NCBI RefSeq assembly: GCF_035317345.1
Contig: NZ_JAYKTU010000003.1
Strand: one strand, 5' to 3'
Length of the DNA: 64,000 nt
From: Cellvibrio fontiphilus
GTDB taxonomy: Bacteria > Pseudomonadota > Gammaproteobacteria > Pseudomonadales > Cellvibrionaceae
Shown: positions 17,171 through 24,910 of the stretch, piece after piece
How positions within the stretch are numbered: position 1 is the stretch's first letter
Layout of the letters: every line of letters begins with the position of its first letter
Notes under the pieces: model-generated
Seen by the model: only the letters and a program-made list of their open reading frames with translations
The model's database searches: none
What the model was told of the DNA's origin: nothing
Program-made: the position numbers and the translations under genes

Positions 17171-17218
17171 GGAACGTTGCACTTACCGTAGGTTGCTGGT
17201 GAGGAACGAACCGCAACA
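17171..17218. repeat. REP-like repeat, left copy of a perfect 31-bp inverted pair
   Basis: Positions 17188-17218 (GTAGGTTGC...GCAACA, able to fold through GTTGC/GCAAC) recur as an exact reverse complement at 19301-19331. The preceding 17 bases (GGAACGTTGCACTTACC) resemble those before a second unit at 17339. The 330-base gap 17142-17471 holds these repeats and no gene that I can see. Confidence 0.85.
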
Positions 17219-17338
17219 TGACATTGCTTCCGATTGCGATTTAAAGCCCTCACGTGACCACCTGATAAAAAACCAACATTTGAATTAAAACAGCGCTGCG
17301 CGAAGCAAGCTACCGAACTTCGCTTTTCGGCCAAGAGC

Positions 17339-17383
17339 GGACGTTGGCACTTAATGTAGGTTGGGTAGTAATACCCAACCTAC
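17339..17383. repeat. REP-like hairpin, diverged third copy
   Basis: GGACGTTGGCACTTAAT resembles the lead-in of the unit at 17171. It is followed by a perfect 12-bp stem (17356-17367 with 17372-17383, GTAGGTTGGGTA type) around a GTAA loop. Ten bases of it (17336-17345, AGCGGACGTT) are also mirrored at 19266-19275. Motifs of the GTAGGTTGGGT kind are common dispersed palindromes in proteobacteria. Confidence 0.75.
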
Positions 17384-17471
17384 GTGCTACTCCCCTTCAA
17401 CGAAAAATAGTTACGCACCAAATCAATAATGGCTGTGAGCTACTCCCTACAAAAACACTTAGAAAGAGCAA

Positions 17472-19226
17472 TTACGGCTGTTGGCACCAACTCACAAAAT
17501 CAGTTATGTAATCGACATCGTGGACGACATCTTCAACAGGGTTTGAAGCGAGTTTTTGCTTAAACTTGAACCATTCACCTGTACTTTTAGCTTCGAGGCA
17601 CAAGTGGGGTTCGATTGCTCCTGCCGCCCAAATCCAAATCGACTTGCTTTTTAATTCATCTCGGATCGAGCATAGGTGATGTAATGCTTCATTCTCAGCA
17701 GCAAGTAGCTCATAGACTTCCGATGCACGATGACTCGAAGATTTTTTTGGTAATCGGTCTTGCAATTCAAAACCATGGATAGGTTGAATTTTTTCTATGA
17801 TATCCAAGCATGCATTTATATCTACGTTATCAGCGTCAATCAATTTTTGTTTTTTCGCAGCAGTAAATGCAAAGTCAAGATCTGCCAGCGCCTTAGCAGG
17901 TATATTCATCTCTTTTAGAATATTTAACATCCCGGGAATATTTCCTGCGCCTGTAGCAATTACCAATGCAAGCCTTGCTTCACCGAGAGATTTTCCACTG
18001 ACGGCTTTAAAAAGCGATGGTAACACGTGTTTTTCCGTATCACCCTCTGCAATTAAAACCATATCGGAGAACAATATTTGCCCAAGATTATATGTATCGA
18101 ATAGCAATCTTGCCTGCGCATCATGATTGCCTGGTACTTTTTTTATTGCATCAGCCAATCTTGTTTCAACTTTAGTCCCCACATCGTGTTTTCGCACAAT
18201 GTTTGTTATGGGGATATCTTCCGGCTCGATCATAAAAGGAGAGTGCGTAGAAAATATTACTTGATACCCTTTTTGGGAAAGAGTTTTGAGCGATGATCTT
18301 ATTTGCTCTATAGCTTGTGGATGAAGAAAGAGCTCGGGTTCATCAATAAGTAGCAGATTGGTTTTCCCTTCTTTTGTGACATCTTTTGTGATTTCTGACA
18401 AATGTCGAATTAATGTCATTTGAATCGCACGCTGTGCGCCGTGCCCCATGCTGCTAAAATCACGTGTTTCAATATTTCCCTTCTCGGAAACCTTGATAGT
18501 ACCCTGTTTAAAAAGATCAGAAATTTCTGGTGTAGGTATATCAACGTGCAATTCAATGCCAGGAAAAAAATCACTAACCTTCTCGTTAATCGCGTCATCA
18601 AAATCGGATAAATCTTTAAGGCGTTCACTACCATTTAGATTTAATTTATTACCAACAGCAGATAATGCGGTAGAGAGCTCATCCAACTTAGTTTTCAAGA
18701 TTTCTTTTTGCAAGTTTGCGATAAGCTTTCCAATAGTGTTTCCTGCTTTGAACTTAGAAACATCCTCTGCCGCATCCTCCATTGAATTTATAAAAGTTGG
18801 CTCAGGAAATAGAGTCGAAATAGCTTGTGGAATACCATTTGGGTTAACCCACTCGCCTAATTCATTACTAGGAGCTCTAACACCAAGAGTTGAGGCAGTT
18901 TTGCCTATCCCTTCCTGCCTAAATTGAATATGAATGCAACCATTTTCGATGTATGGCTGCAAACTCGCTTTCTGAGGTGCAGACAGATGAGACAAAACTT
19001 CATCATTGAGACCTGTTAGCACTGCAATGATTATTAATGGTTTCGTTATGTCATTAAAGCTATCTTCTCCAATGGCTTTTCCTTTTACCAAGGTATCTAT
19101 TGCCTTAAGTATGTTTGTCTTTCCTGCATTGTTGTATCCAACAAGAGGCGAAAAACCTTCCAATTTAATTTTTAGATTTTTACAAGACTTAAAGTTGATT
19201 ATTTCCAATTCACTAATAAGATGCAT
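17472..19226 (-). CDS. OLD-family ATP-dependent nuclease (AAA ATPase plus TOPRIM)
   Basis: 584 residues. Walker A is GYNNAGKT (about residues 29-36), followed by an SMC-like coiled region, a signature near GHGAQRAIQ, Walker B LLLIDEPELFLHP near 294 and a TOPRIM domain opening with LIAEGDTEKHV near 393. OLD proteins are DNA nucleases, many of them anti-phage. No UvrD-like helicase follows, so this is a stand-alone (class 1) OLD rather than a Gabija pair. AAAGGACG lies nine bases before ATG 19226. Sampled lines are 37-38 percent GC, below the neighbours, and perfect inverted repeats bound the gene, all suggesting acquisition. Confidence 0.88.
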   Translation of the reverse strand: MHLISELEIINFKSCKNLKIKLEGFSPLVGYNNAGKTNILKAIDTLVKGKAIGEDSFNDITKPLIIIAVLTGLNDEVLSHLSAPQKASLQPYIENGCIHIQFRQEGIGKTASTLGVRAPSNELGEWVNPNGIPQAISTLFPEPTFINSMEDAAEDVSKFKAGNTIGKLIANLQKEILKTKLDELSTALSAVGNKLNLNGSERLKDLSDFDDAINEKVSDFFPGIELHVDIPTPEISDLFKQGTIKVSEKGNIETRDFSSMGHGAQRAIQMTLIRHLSEITKDVTKEGKTNLLLIDEPELFLHPQAIEQIRSSLKTLSQKGYQVIFSTHSPFMIEPEDIPITNIVRKHDVGTKVETRLADAIKKVPGNHDAQARLLFDTYNLGQILFSDMVLIAEGDTEKHVLPSLFKAVSGKSLGEARLALVIATGAGNIPGMLNILKEMNIPAKALADLDFAFTAAKKQKLIDADNVDINACLDIIEKIQPIHGFELQDRLPKKSSSHRASEVYELLAAENEALHHLCSIRDELKSKSIWIWAAGAIEPHLCLEAKSTGEWFKFKQKLASNPVEDVVHDVDYITDFVSWCQQP

Positions 19227-19300
19227 AGATTTCGTCCTTTGATATTTTTAATCAGATAAAAATTAAACGTCCGCTTTGGGCACATTGCAGTCCTTAAACC

Positions 19301-19331
19301 TGTTGCGGTTCGTTCCTCACCAGCAACCTAC
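19301..19331. repeat. REP-like repeat, right copy of the 31-bp inverted pair
   Basis: Exact reverse complement of 17188-17218. It lies 74 bases upstream of the OLD nuclease start codon, so the pair encloses the gene and little else. Confidence 0.85.
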
Positions 19332-19443
19332 TTCCACACCCCCGCCCCAAAAAACTATTGCAGCTCGCAAACCCACCCAGCGCGACTCGCCGCAACTCGC
19401 GCACTCCACGCGCTAACTAACACCCCAACCAACAAAACCCCAT

Positions 19444-19470
19444 TACACCCTATTACAACTGCAGGGTGTA
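19444..19470. other. Hairpin in the gap upstream of a small ORF
   Basis: TACACCCT (19444-19451) pairs with AGGGTGTA (19463-19470) around an 11-base loop. It lies in a C-rich, otherwise empty stretch (19332-19499) and 29 bases before the candidate small ORF. There is no T-run, so it is not an obvious terminator. Confidence 0.4.
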
Positions 19471-19499
19471 TCCACTACATGTTCTCGGGAGAATAACAA

Positions 19500-19604
19500 A
19501 TGAATGCGAACATGGCGAACGAAGGATTAGGCTGCACTGCCCCTACGTGCAATGACCAACATTACCCCAAACTACACCAACTCAACTCTTCTTACGCCCC
19601 ATAA
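19500..19604 (+). CDS. Candidate small ORF, 34 residues
   Basis: ATG 19500 is preceded by GGGAGA with a seven-base spacer, a good ribosome site for an otherwise unremarkable stretch. The product (MNANMANEGLGCTAPTC and 17 more residues) has no recognised domain and no membrane segment. It overlaps the 3' end of the convergent gene by 23 bases. It could be spurious. Confidence 0.25.
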   Translation: MNANMANEGLGCTAPTCNDQHYPKLHQLNSSYAP

Positions 19605-20196
19605 AAAACCACATAACCGCACCAAAAAACAGGCCGCCTATGGCATTAAGGATCGCAAGGAAAATAAATCTATCCAGCGTTATTCCCCCACGGAAATATT
19701 CCGTGGCGACAAATAATACCAACATCAGCAAACCAAATGATGCGCCCATTTTTATCCAGGTAAATTTATTAATAGGCTTAGCGGTGCTGGCCTCTACTTT
19801 TTTGTAACGCGAGAGTTCGAAGTCGATGTATTTTTGCTCGTAAATTTTTTTAAGGGGAAACCACACAGGAGAGAGAATAGCAAGCAAGAGCAGACTGAAA
19901 ACATTCCACAAGCACGGAATTTTTTGTTCGCAATTAGGGCAGATGTAGCCAAGCCAATGACCAAAAGCATTTCCTTTACCCCACAACATGCCAGAGTGAA
20001 TGGCCCCGCAAGAAGGACATGGAACATAGGTGCGTTCAATTAATGATGCATTGCTGGTTTTGTCGATCAGTGTGACTTTTGGGATGCGCTGGCCGAGAAT
20101 GACTTCATTAATGGCCAAGCCGGGATTCAAGATCCAATGCAATAGCAAAGGGTTGGGAAGTTTTTGAACGCTATATTTATTTTCATCGTACGCCAT
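19582..20196 (-). CDS. Membrane protein with N-terminal zinc-ribbon-like motif
   Basis: 204 residues, family not recognised. Two Cys pairs (CPSCG and, about 28 residues later, CPNCEQ) look like a treble-clef zinc ribbon. They are followed by a hydrophobic segment (FSLLLLAILSPVWFPL) and, after a basic stretch, two more (FGLLMLVLFVATEYF and FIFLAILNAIGGLFFGAVM). ATG 20196 is chosen because AAGGAG stands seven bases upstream; the longer frame to 20226 lacks this. Function unknown. Confidence 0.7.
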   Translation of the reverse strand: MAYDENKYSVQKLPNPLLLHWILNPGLAINEVILGQRIPKVTLIDKTSNASLIERTYVPCPSCGAIHSGMLWGKGNAFGHWLGYICPNCEQKIPCLWNVFSLLLLAILSPVWFPLKKIYEQKYIDFELSRYKKVEASTAKPINKFTWIKMGASFGLLMLVLFVATEYFRGGITLDRFIFLAILNAIGGLFFGAVMWFFMGRKKS

Positions 20197-20415
20197 GGGT
20201 ATGCTCCTTGTATTCTGGCATTTCATTTGATGCTACGCCCCTTTGCCAATCCGCCTCTTTCACAGCAAGCGGTCAAATTTTCAACGGTTAAATAGCGCGC
20301 CAAGGATGGCTCAGTTCAATGACTGATTCAACTCAACCAAGCCAATAGGTGTGCTTATCCCCCAGTGTAAACCCACCCTTTTCAAGGCCAAATTCCACAC
20401 TACCCCACCTCAACA

Positions 20416-20428
20416 TGAATAATATTCA
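20416..20428. promoter_or_regulatory. MetR-type operator upstream of mesX
   Basis: TGAATAATATTCA is a perfect match to the LysR-type MetR consensus TGAA-N5-TTCA. A looser TGAA...TTCA pair follows within 30 bases. MetR activates methionine-synthesis genes, which fits the genes downstream. It lies 114 bases before the mesX start. The rest of the 20197-20542 gap shows no gene. Confidence 0.6.
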
Positions 20429-20542
20429 CATTTTCATGAATTTATATCGTTTTTATTCATTTTGGCATTCCAGTATAAAGACAACCTGTGCTTAACCAGA
20501 GCCGACTTTACCCTTGCCTCTTCATCAGGTTGCGACATCACC

Positions 20543-21526
20543 ATGAACAACGATTTTACGTTTAGCATCAAAAGTATTGGTTTCGATGAGAACTATCGTC
20601 CGGCGGACACTACGCGTGCCACTACCAACTTTGCCAATTTGGCGAGGGGAAATAACCGGCAAGAAAACTTACGCAATGCGCTGACGATGATTGACAATCG
20701 TTTTAATGCCTTGGCGCATTGGGATAACCCCAAGGGGGATCGTTATTCGCTGGAGTTGGAGATTATTTCAGTGGAGATGGATCTTGCTCGCGAGGGTAAT
20801 GGTGATTCATTTCCTGCGATTGAAATTTTGAAAACCACTATTCTGGATCACTACAACAACCGGCGTATTGAAGGCATTGTGGGGAATAATTTTTCCTCTT
20901 ATGTGCGCGATTATGACTTTAGTGTGCTGCTGTTAGAGCACAACAAAAACCAACCGACATTCAGTATTCCCGATAACTTTGGTGATTTGCACGGCAAGCT
21001 ATTCAAGCACTTTGTGAACTCGACGACTTACAAAACGCATTTTAATAAACCACCGGTGATATGCCTGAGTGTTTCCGATAACAAAACCTATCGGCGCACT
21101 GAAAACCAGCATCCGGTGTTGGGCGTTGAATATCAGCCCAATGAATCCTCGTTGACTGAACAGTATTTCAAGAAAATGGGATTAGACGTGCGCTATTTTC
21201 TGCCGCCCACTAGCGTCGCGCCGCTCGCCTTTTATTTCTTCGGGGATTTGCTGGTGGATTACACCAACCTTGAATTGATCAGCACCATTAGCACTATGGA
21301 AACGTTTCAAAAGATTTATCGGCCTGAAATTTATAATGCCAATGCGGTAGCGGGCGCTTATTACAAACCCAATTTAAAAAATCAGGATTACTCACTAACC
21401 AAAGTGGTTTATGACCGCGAGGAACGCAGCAGGTTGGCAATTGAGCAGGGGAAATTTGCTGAGAAACAATTTATCAAACCCTACCAGAGCTTGCTTGAAC
21501 AATGGTCTGCTAATTACGCATTTTAA
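20543..21526 (+). CDS. mesX: MesX, DUF1852 partner of folate-independent methionine synthase
   Basis: 327 residues from ATG 20543 (MNNDFTFSIKSIGFDENY). The DUF1852 family is recognised from this N-terminus and from the long unbroken domain with FFGDLLVDYTNLELISTI. MesX is the partner required with oxygen by the MesD methionine synthase. Its chemistry is not settled; an oxygenase role has been proposed. The mesD gene follows after 106 bases. The frame runs back to a TTG at 20462, but the family begins at the ATG. Confidence 0.88.
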   Translation: MNNDFTFSIKSIGFDENYRPADTTRATTNFANLARGNNRQENLRNALTMIDNRFNALAHWDNPKGDRYSLELEIISVEMDLAREGNGDSFPAIEILKTTILDHYNNRRIEGIVGNNFSSYVRDYDFSVLLLEHNKNQPTFSIPDNFGDLHGKLFKHFVNSTTYKTHFNKPPVICLSVSDNKTYRRTENQHPVLGVEYQPNESSLTEQYFKKMGLDVRYFLPPTSVAPLAFYFFGDLLVDYTNLELISTISTMETFQKIYRPEIYNANAVAGAYYKPNLKNQDYSLTKVVYDREERSRLAIEQGKFAEKQFIKPYQSLLEQWSANYAF

Positions 21527-21548
21527 TTCGCCAAACTATTCATTTTTT

Positions 21549-21577
21549 TGGATATCCGCGTTCGCGGGCATGACGAG
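21549..21577. repeat. Short dispersed palindromic repeat between mesX and mesD
   Basis: TGGATATCCGCGTTCGCGGG followed by CATGACGAG contains the stem CCGCG-TT-CGCGG. It resembles the widespread proteobacterial repeat of the form GGATTCCCGCGTTCGCGGGAATGACG. It lies in the mesX-mesD gap. Confidence 0.6.
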
Positions 21578-21632
21578 AAGTTAATATTTCAGCGCTTCCC
21601 GATAACTTTTAAACAGACAAGATGATTCATCT

Positions 21633-22661
21633 ATGAACAAACTATTGCCCACATCAACCGCTGGCAGCTTACCCAAGCCTTCCTGGCTTGCTCAACCCGA
21701 GACACTTTGGTCACCCTGGAAATTGCAAGGCGATGAGTTAGTGGAAGGCAAACAGGATGCCTTGCGTTTGTCATTACAGGAACAACAACAGGCAGGGATT
21801 GATATTGTTGGTGATGGCGAGCAATCGCGCCAACACTTTGTAACGACATTTATTGAACACCTGAGCGGCGTTGATTTTAAGCAGCGCGAAACCGTTAGAA
21901 TTCGCAATCGCTATGATGCAAGCGTACCAACGGTAGTGGGCGATGTGTCGCGCCAGAAGCCAGTGTTTGTTGAAGACGCCAAATTTTTACGCACACAAAC
22001 CAATCAGCCGATTAAATGGGCCCTGCCCGGCCCCATGACGATGATTGATACGCTGTACGATGGCCACTACAAAAGTCGCGAAAAACTGGCTTGGGAATTT
22101 GCCAAAATTCTCAACCAGGAAGCGAAAGAGTTAGAAGCAGCGGGCGTGGACATAATCCAGTTTGATGAACCTGCCTTTAATGTGTTTTTTGATGAGGTGA
22201 ATGACTGGGGCATTGCCACATTAGAAAGAGCGCTTGAAGGGCTTAAGTGTGAAACTGCCGTACATATTTGTTATGGCTATGGCATAAAAGCCAATACCGA
22301 GTGGAAAAAAACGCTGGGGTCTGAGTGGCGTCAATACGAAGAAATTTTTCCCAAATTGCGACAATCCAACATCGATATCATCTCACTGGAATGCCACAAC
22401 TCACGAGTGCCAATGGAACTACTGGAACTGATTCGCGGCAAAAAAGTGATGGCCGGTGCAATTGACGTCGCCACCAACACCATCGAAACACCAGAGGAAG
22501 TCGCTAACACTCTGCGCAAAGCCCTGCAATTTGTAGATGCCGACAAACTCTGCCCTTGCACCAACTGCGGCATGGCACCTTTACCCCGCCAAGTCGCGCT
22601 CGGCAAACTGAAAGCGTTAAGCGCAGGCGCGGACATTGTGCGCAGGGAACTCGCGCGTTAA
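21633..22661 (+). CDS. mesD: MesD, core (MetE-like) folate-independent methionine synthase
   Basis: 342 residues corresponding to the C-terminal catalytic half of MetE without the folate-binding half. Visible elements are AGIDIVGDGEQSR, FDEPAFNVFFDE, the zinc ligands in VHICYGYG and CTNCGMAPL, and SLECHNSR. It methylates homocysteine; the methyl donor of the MesD type has not been identified. It needs MesX and oxygen, which explains the pairing with the upstream gene. Being zinc-dependent, it is also a potential target of zinc limitation. Confidence 0.88.
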   Translation: MNKLLPTSTAGSLPKPSWLAQPETLWSPWKLQGDELVEGKQDALRLSLQEQQQAGIDIVGDGEQSRQHFVTTFIEHLSGVDFKQRETVRIRNRYDASVPTVVGDVSRQKPVFVEDAKFLRTQTNQPIKWALPGPMTMIDTLYDGHYKSREKLAWEFAKILNQEAKELEAAGVDIIQFDEPAFNVFFDEVNDWGIATLERALEGLKCETAVHICYGYGIKANTEWKKTLGSEWRQYEEIFPKLRQSNIDIISLECHNSRVPMELLELIRGKKVMAGAIDVATNTIETPEEVANTLRKALQFVDADKLCPCTNCGMAPLPRQVALGKLKALSAGADIVRRELAR

Positions 22662-22988
22662 TGCGATCTGAGACAGGGATGTTTCTTTGGTTCAGGCTAA
22701 CACTTATAACAGCAAGCAATTAATTTATTATTCGTCTCCCGCTTTTTAATGCTGCTTTTTATTACCGTTTTTCATAAAGAACACTCCTCTAGTTTTATTC
22801 CAAAAAAACAGGAGGTTTTTCTCTGAAAGAATTTTTTTTCATTTTCTTTGAACTCTACGGTTGGACATCTACATTTGGATCATTGCCGTTACAAAAACGG
22901 CTTTCCAGCCAAGTAGCCAGCCTTTCCCTCTGAATTCCTGACCCAGCTTGGTGCACGCAAATATCCTCTGTACTTAGGAGATGACCAA
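22662..22988. other. Intergenic region before the chemosensory operon
   Basis: 327 bases, T-rich on the plus strand, without a supported gene. A small stem GCCGTT/AACGGC lies at 22885-22901. The promoter of the chemosensory operon must be here, but no sigma-70, sigma-54 or sigma-28 elements could be assigned by eye. Confidence 0.4.
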
Positions 22989-24902
22989 GTGGCTCTTGTC
23001 AAAAAACCTGGTGCAAATAGCACTAATATCGATACCAGTAAATCAGCAGCAGCAATATCCAGAGAAGCAGAAATGCAGCGCAAACGCGCGCGCACATTGG
23101 CCAAACAGCAGCAGGCATCCGAACGCATCGCCGCCGCCACGGCTCAACTTTCATCGGGTATTAATGAAGCATCTTCGGCCGCCGAAGAGTTGAAACGCGC
23201 GTCAGATTTGATTGCGTCTGGTGCTGAAGAAGCCTCCGGAGCTGCACAAGAATCGTTAGTTGCATTCAAACAAGTTACCTTGGCAATTACTCGTCAACTT
23301 GAAAGTGCCAACCTCAGTCAAACCAAATGTGAAATATCCCAGCAGCTTATCCAACGCACCTCGGAGGATATTGGCAAGCTCATTCAAAACGTTGGGGTTG
23401 CAGCAACGCGCCAGGAAGCCTCTGTGCAGTTAGTGGTAGAGCTGGAAAAACAAGCCGCCAATATCGGCGACATTGTAAAGGCGGTTGTGCGTATTGCAGA
23501 CCAGACCAACTTGCTCGCCCTTAACGCCGCGATTGAAGCGGCGCGCGCAGGAAAGCATGGAAAAGGTTTTGCGGTAGTCGCTGACGAAGTGCGTACGCTG
23601 GCAGAAACCTCTGAAAAAAGTGCTAAACAGATTCAAGATATGGTGGGCCAAATCCAGCAGGAAGTGAAAGCGATTGCCGAGGGTATTAATAACTCGGCAA
23701 AAACGATCAGTAATGAAGTCGAAAAAGGAAAAGGCATCACCAATATGCTGGAGCAAATTCGGCTGGATGTTGTGGATATTGTGAAAGGCGTACAGGAAAT
23801 CGCGACTGGTGCACAGCAATCAAATGAAGCTGCACAGCAAGCATTGCGTGGCGCGGAAGAAATTGCCGCCGCCGCAGAGGAGCAATCTGCCGCCGCTGAG
23901 GAATCTGCAAAAACCATTAACGAGCAGACACAAGCCCTTGCCGAAAGCGAGCGCACTGCTCAAACGCTGTCTGATATTGCCGATGACTTAAAAAATTCCA
24001 CCGACATCACCAAAAGTGCGGAAGATGTCGCCTCAAGCGCCGAAGAGCTTTCCTCTGCAGTGCAAGAAATTAACCGCGCTGCCAGTCAAATCATGACGGC
24101 GCTGGAACAAATTCGGAAAGGTTCGCAAACCTCGGCAGCGGCCACAGAAGAATCTTCTGCTGCCGTAGCGCAAATTCAAAAAGGCGTTGAAATCGCGATG
24201 GAGCGCGCCACTAAAAGTGTTGATTTGGTTAGAAATGTACGCAGTGTTCTCGCCACCAATAAAACAGCGGTTGATCAACTGATTGGGGGTATCGAAGAGT
24301 CTGTCGTTGCAACACAAGTCAGCATTAAACAAGTAAAAGATTTAGAACAGGTTTCGCGCCGAATCGACAAGATAATTGATGCGATTACCACCGTCTCCAT
24401 TCAAACCAACATGCTCGCTGTGAATGGCTCAATTGAAGCTGCCAGAGCCGGGGAATTTGGCAAAGGATTTGTAGTGGTTTCTACCGACATCCGCAACCTC
24501 GCGCGCGACTCCGCTGAGAATGCGGATCGCATTAAAGACTTGGTGAAAGCCGTGCAAGATCAGATCATCAAAGTCAGTGGTGATTTGGATGAAATCATTA
24601 AATCCGCTGTATCTGAGGCGGCTACCGCGAAGGCATCGACAGCCAATTTGGTTTCTATTGAACGGGACACCGCTGATATAGAACGTGGCTCGCAGGAAAT
24701 TGTCGATGCCGCAACTGAAATCGCTGCAGCTATCGCGCAAGCAAAGAAGGGTGTGGAGCAGATCGCTACCGCCGCTCAGGAAGCTGAACGAGCTTCTACC
24801 GAAGCATCCAGCGCCGCTATTCAGCAAGCAAAAGGCACCGAGGAATTATCTGCCGCTATTGAAGAAATTGCTTCTCTTGCAGATGAATTACAAAGTCTGT
24901 GA
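22989..24902 (+). CDS. Soluble methyl-accepting chemotaxis protein with two signalling tips
   Basis: 637 residues with no membrane segment, almost entirely heptad-rich coiled coil. The conserved hairpin tip appears twice: QTNLLALNAAIEAARAG near residue 172 and QTNMLAVNGSIEAARAG near 472. The first is canonical and the second has N-G-S in place of N-A-A. Cytoplasmic receptors of this kind (for example FrzCD) feed CheA through CheW. Two tips in one chain are unusual. The start is GTG 22989, with AGGAG eight bases upstream. First gene of a ten-gene run on the plus strand. Confidence 0.9.
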   Translation: MALVKKPGANSTNIDTSKSAAAISREAEMQRKRARTLAKQQQASERIAAATAQLSSGINEASSAAEELKRASDLIASGAEEASGAAQESLVAFKQVTLAITRQLESANLSQTKCEISQQLIQRTSEDIGKLIQNVGVAATRQEASVQLVVELEKQAANIGDIVKAVVRIADQTNLLALNAAIEAARAGKHGKGFAVVADEVRTLAETSEKSAKQIQDMVGQIQQEVKAIAEGINNSAKTISNEVEKGKGITNMLEQIRLDVVDIVKGVQEIATGAQQSNEAAQQALRGAEEIAAAAEEQSAAAEESAKTINEQTQALAESERTAQTLSDIADDLKNSTDITKSAEDVASSAEELSSAVQEINRAASQIMTALEQIRKGSQTSAAATEESSAAVAQIQKGVEIAMERATKSVDLVRNVRSVLATNKTAVDQLIGGIEESVVATQVSIKQVKDLEQVSRRIDKIIDAITTVSIQTNMLAVNGSIEAARAGEFGKGFVVVSTDIRNLARDSAENADRIKDLVKAVQDQIIKVSGDLDEIIKSAVSEAATAKASTANLVSIERDTADIERGSQEIVDAATEIAAAIAQAKKGVEQIATAAQEAERASTEASSAAIQQAKGTEELSAAIEEIASLADELQSL

Positions 24903-24910
24903 GGTGAGTG

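Noticed and set aside
17472..19226. Gabija (GajAB) defence system
   Set aside because: GajA is OLD-like, but no UvrD-type helicase gene (GajB) is adjacent on either side; the gene is a stand-alone OLD.
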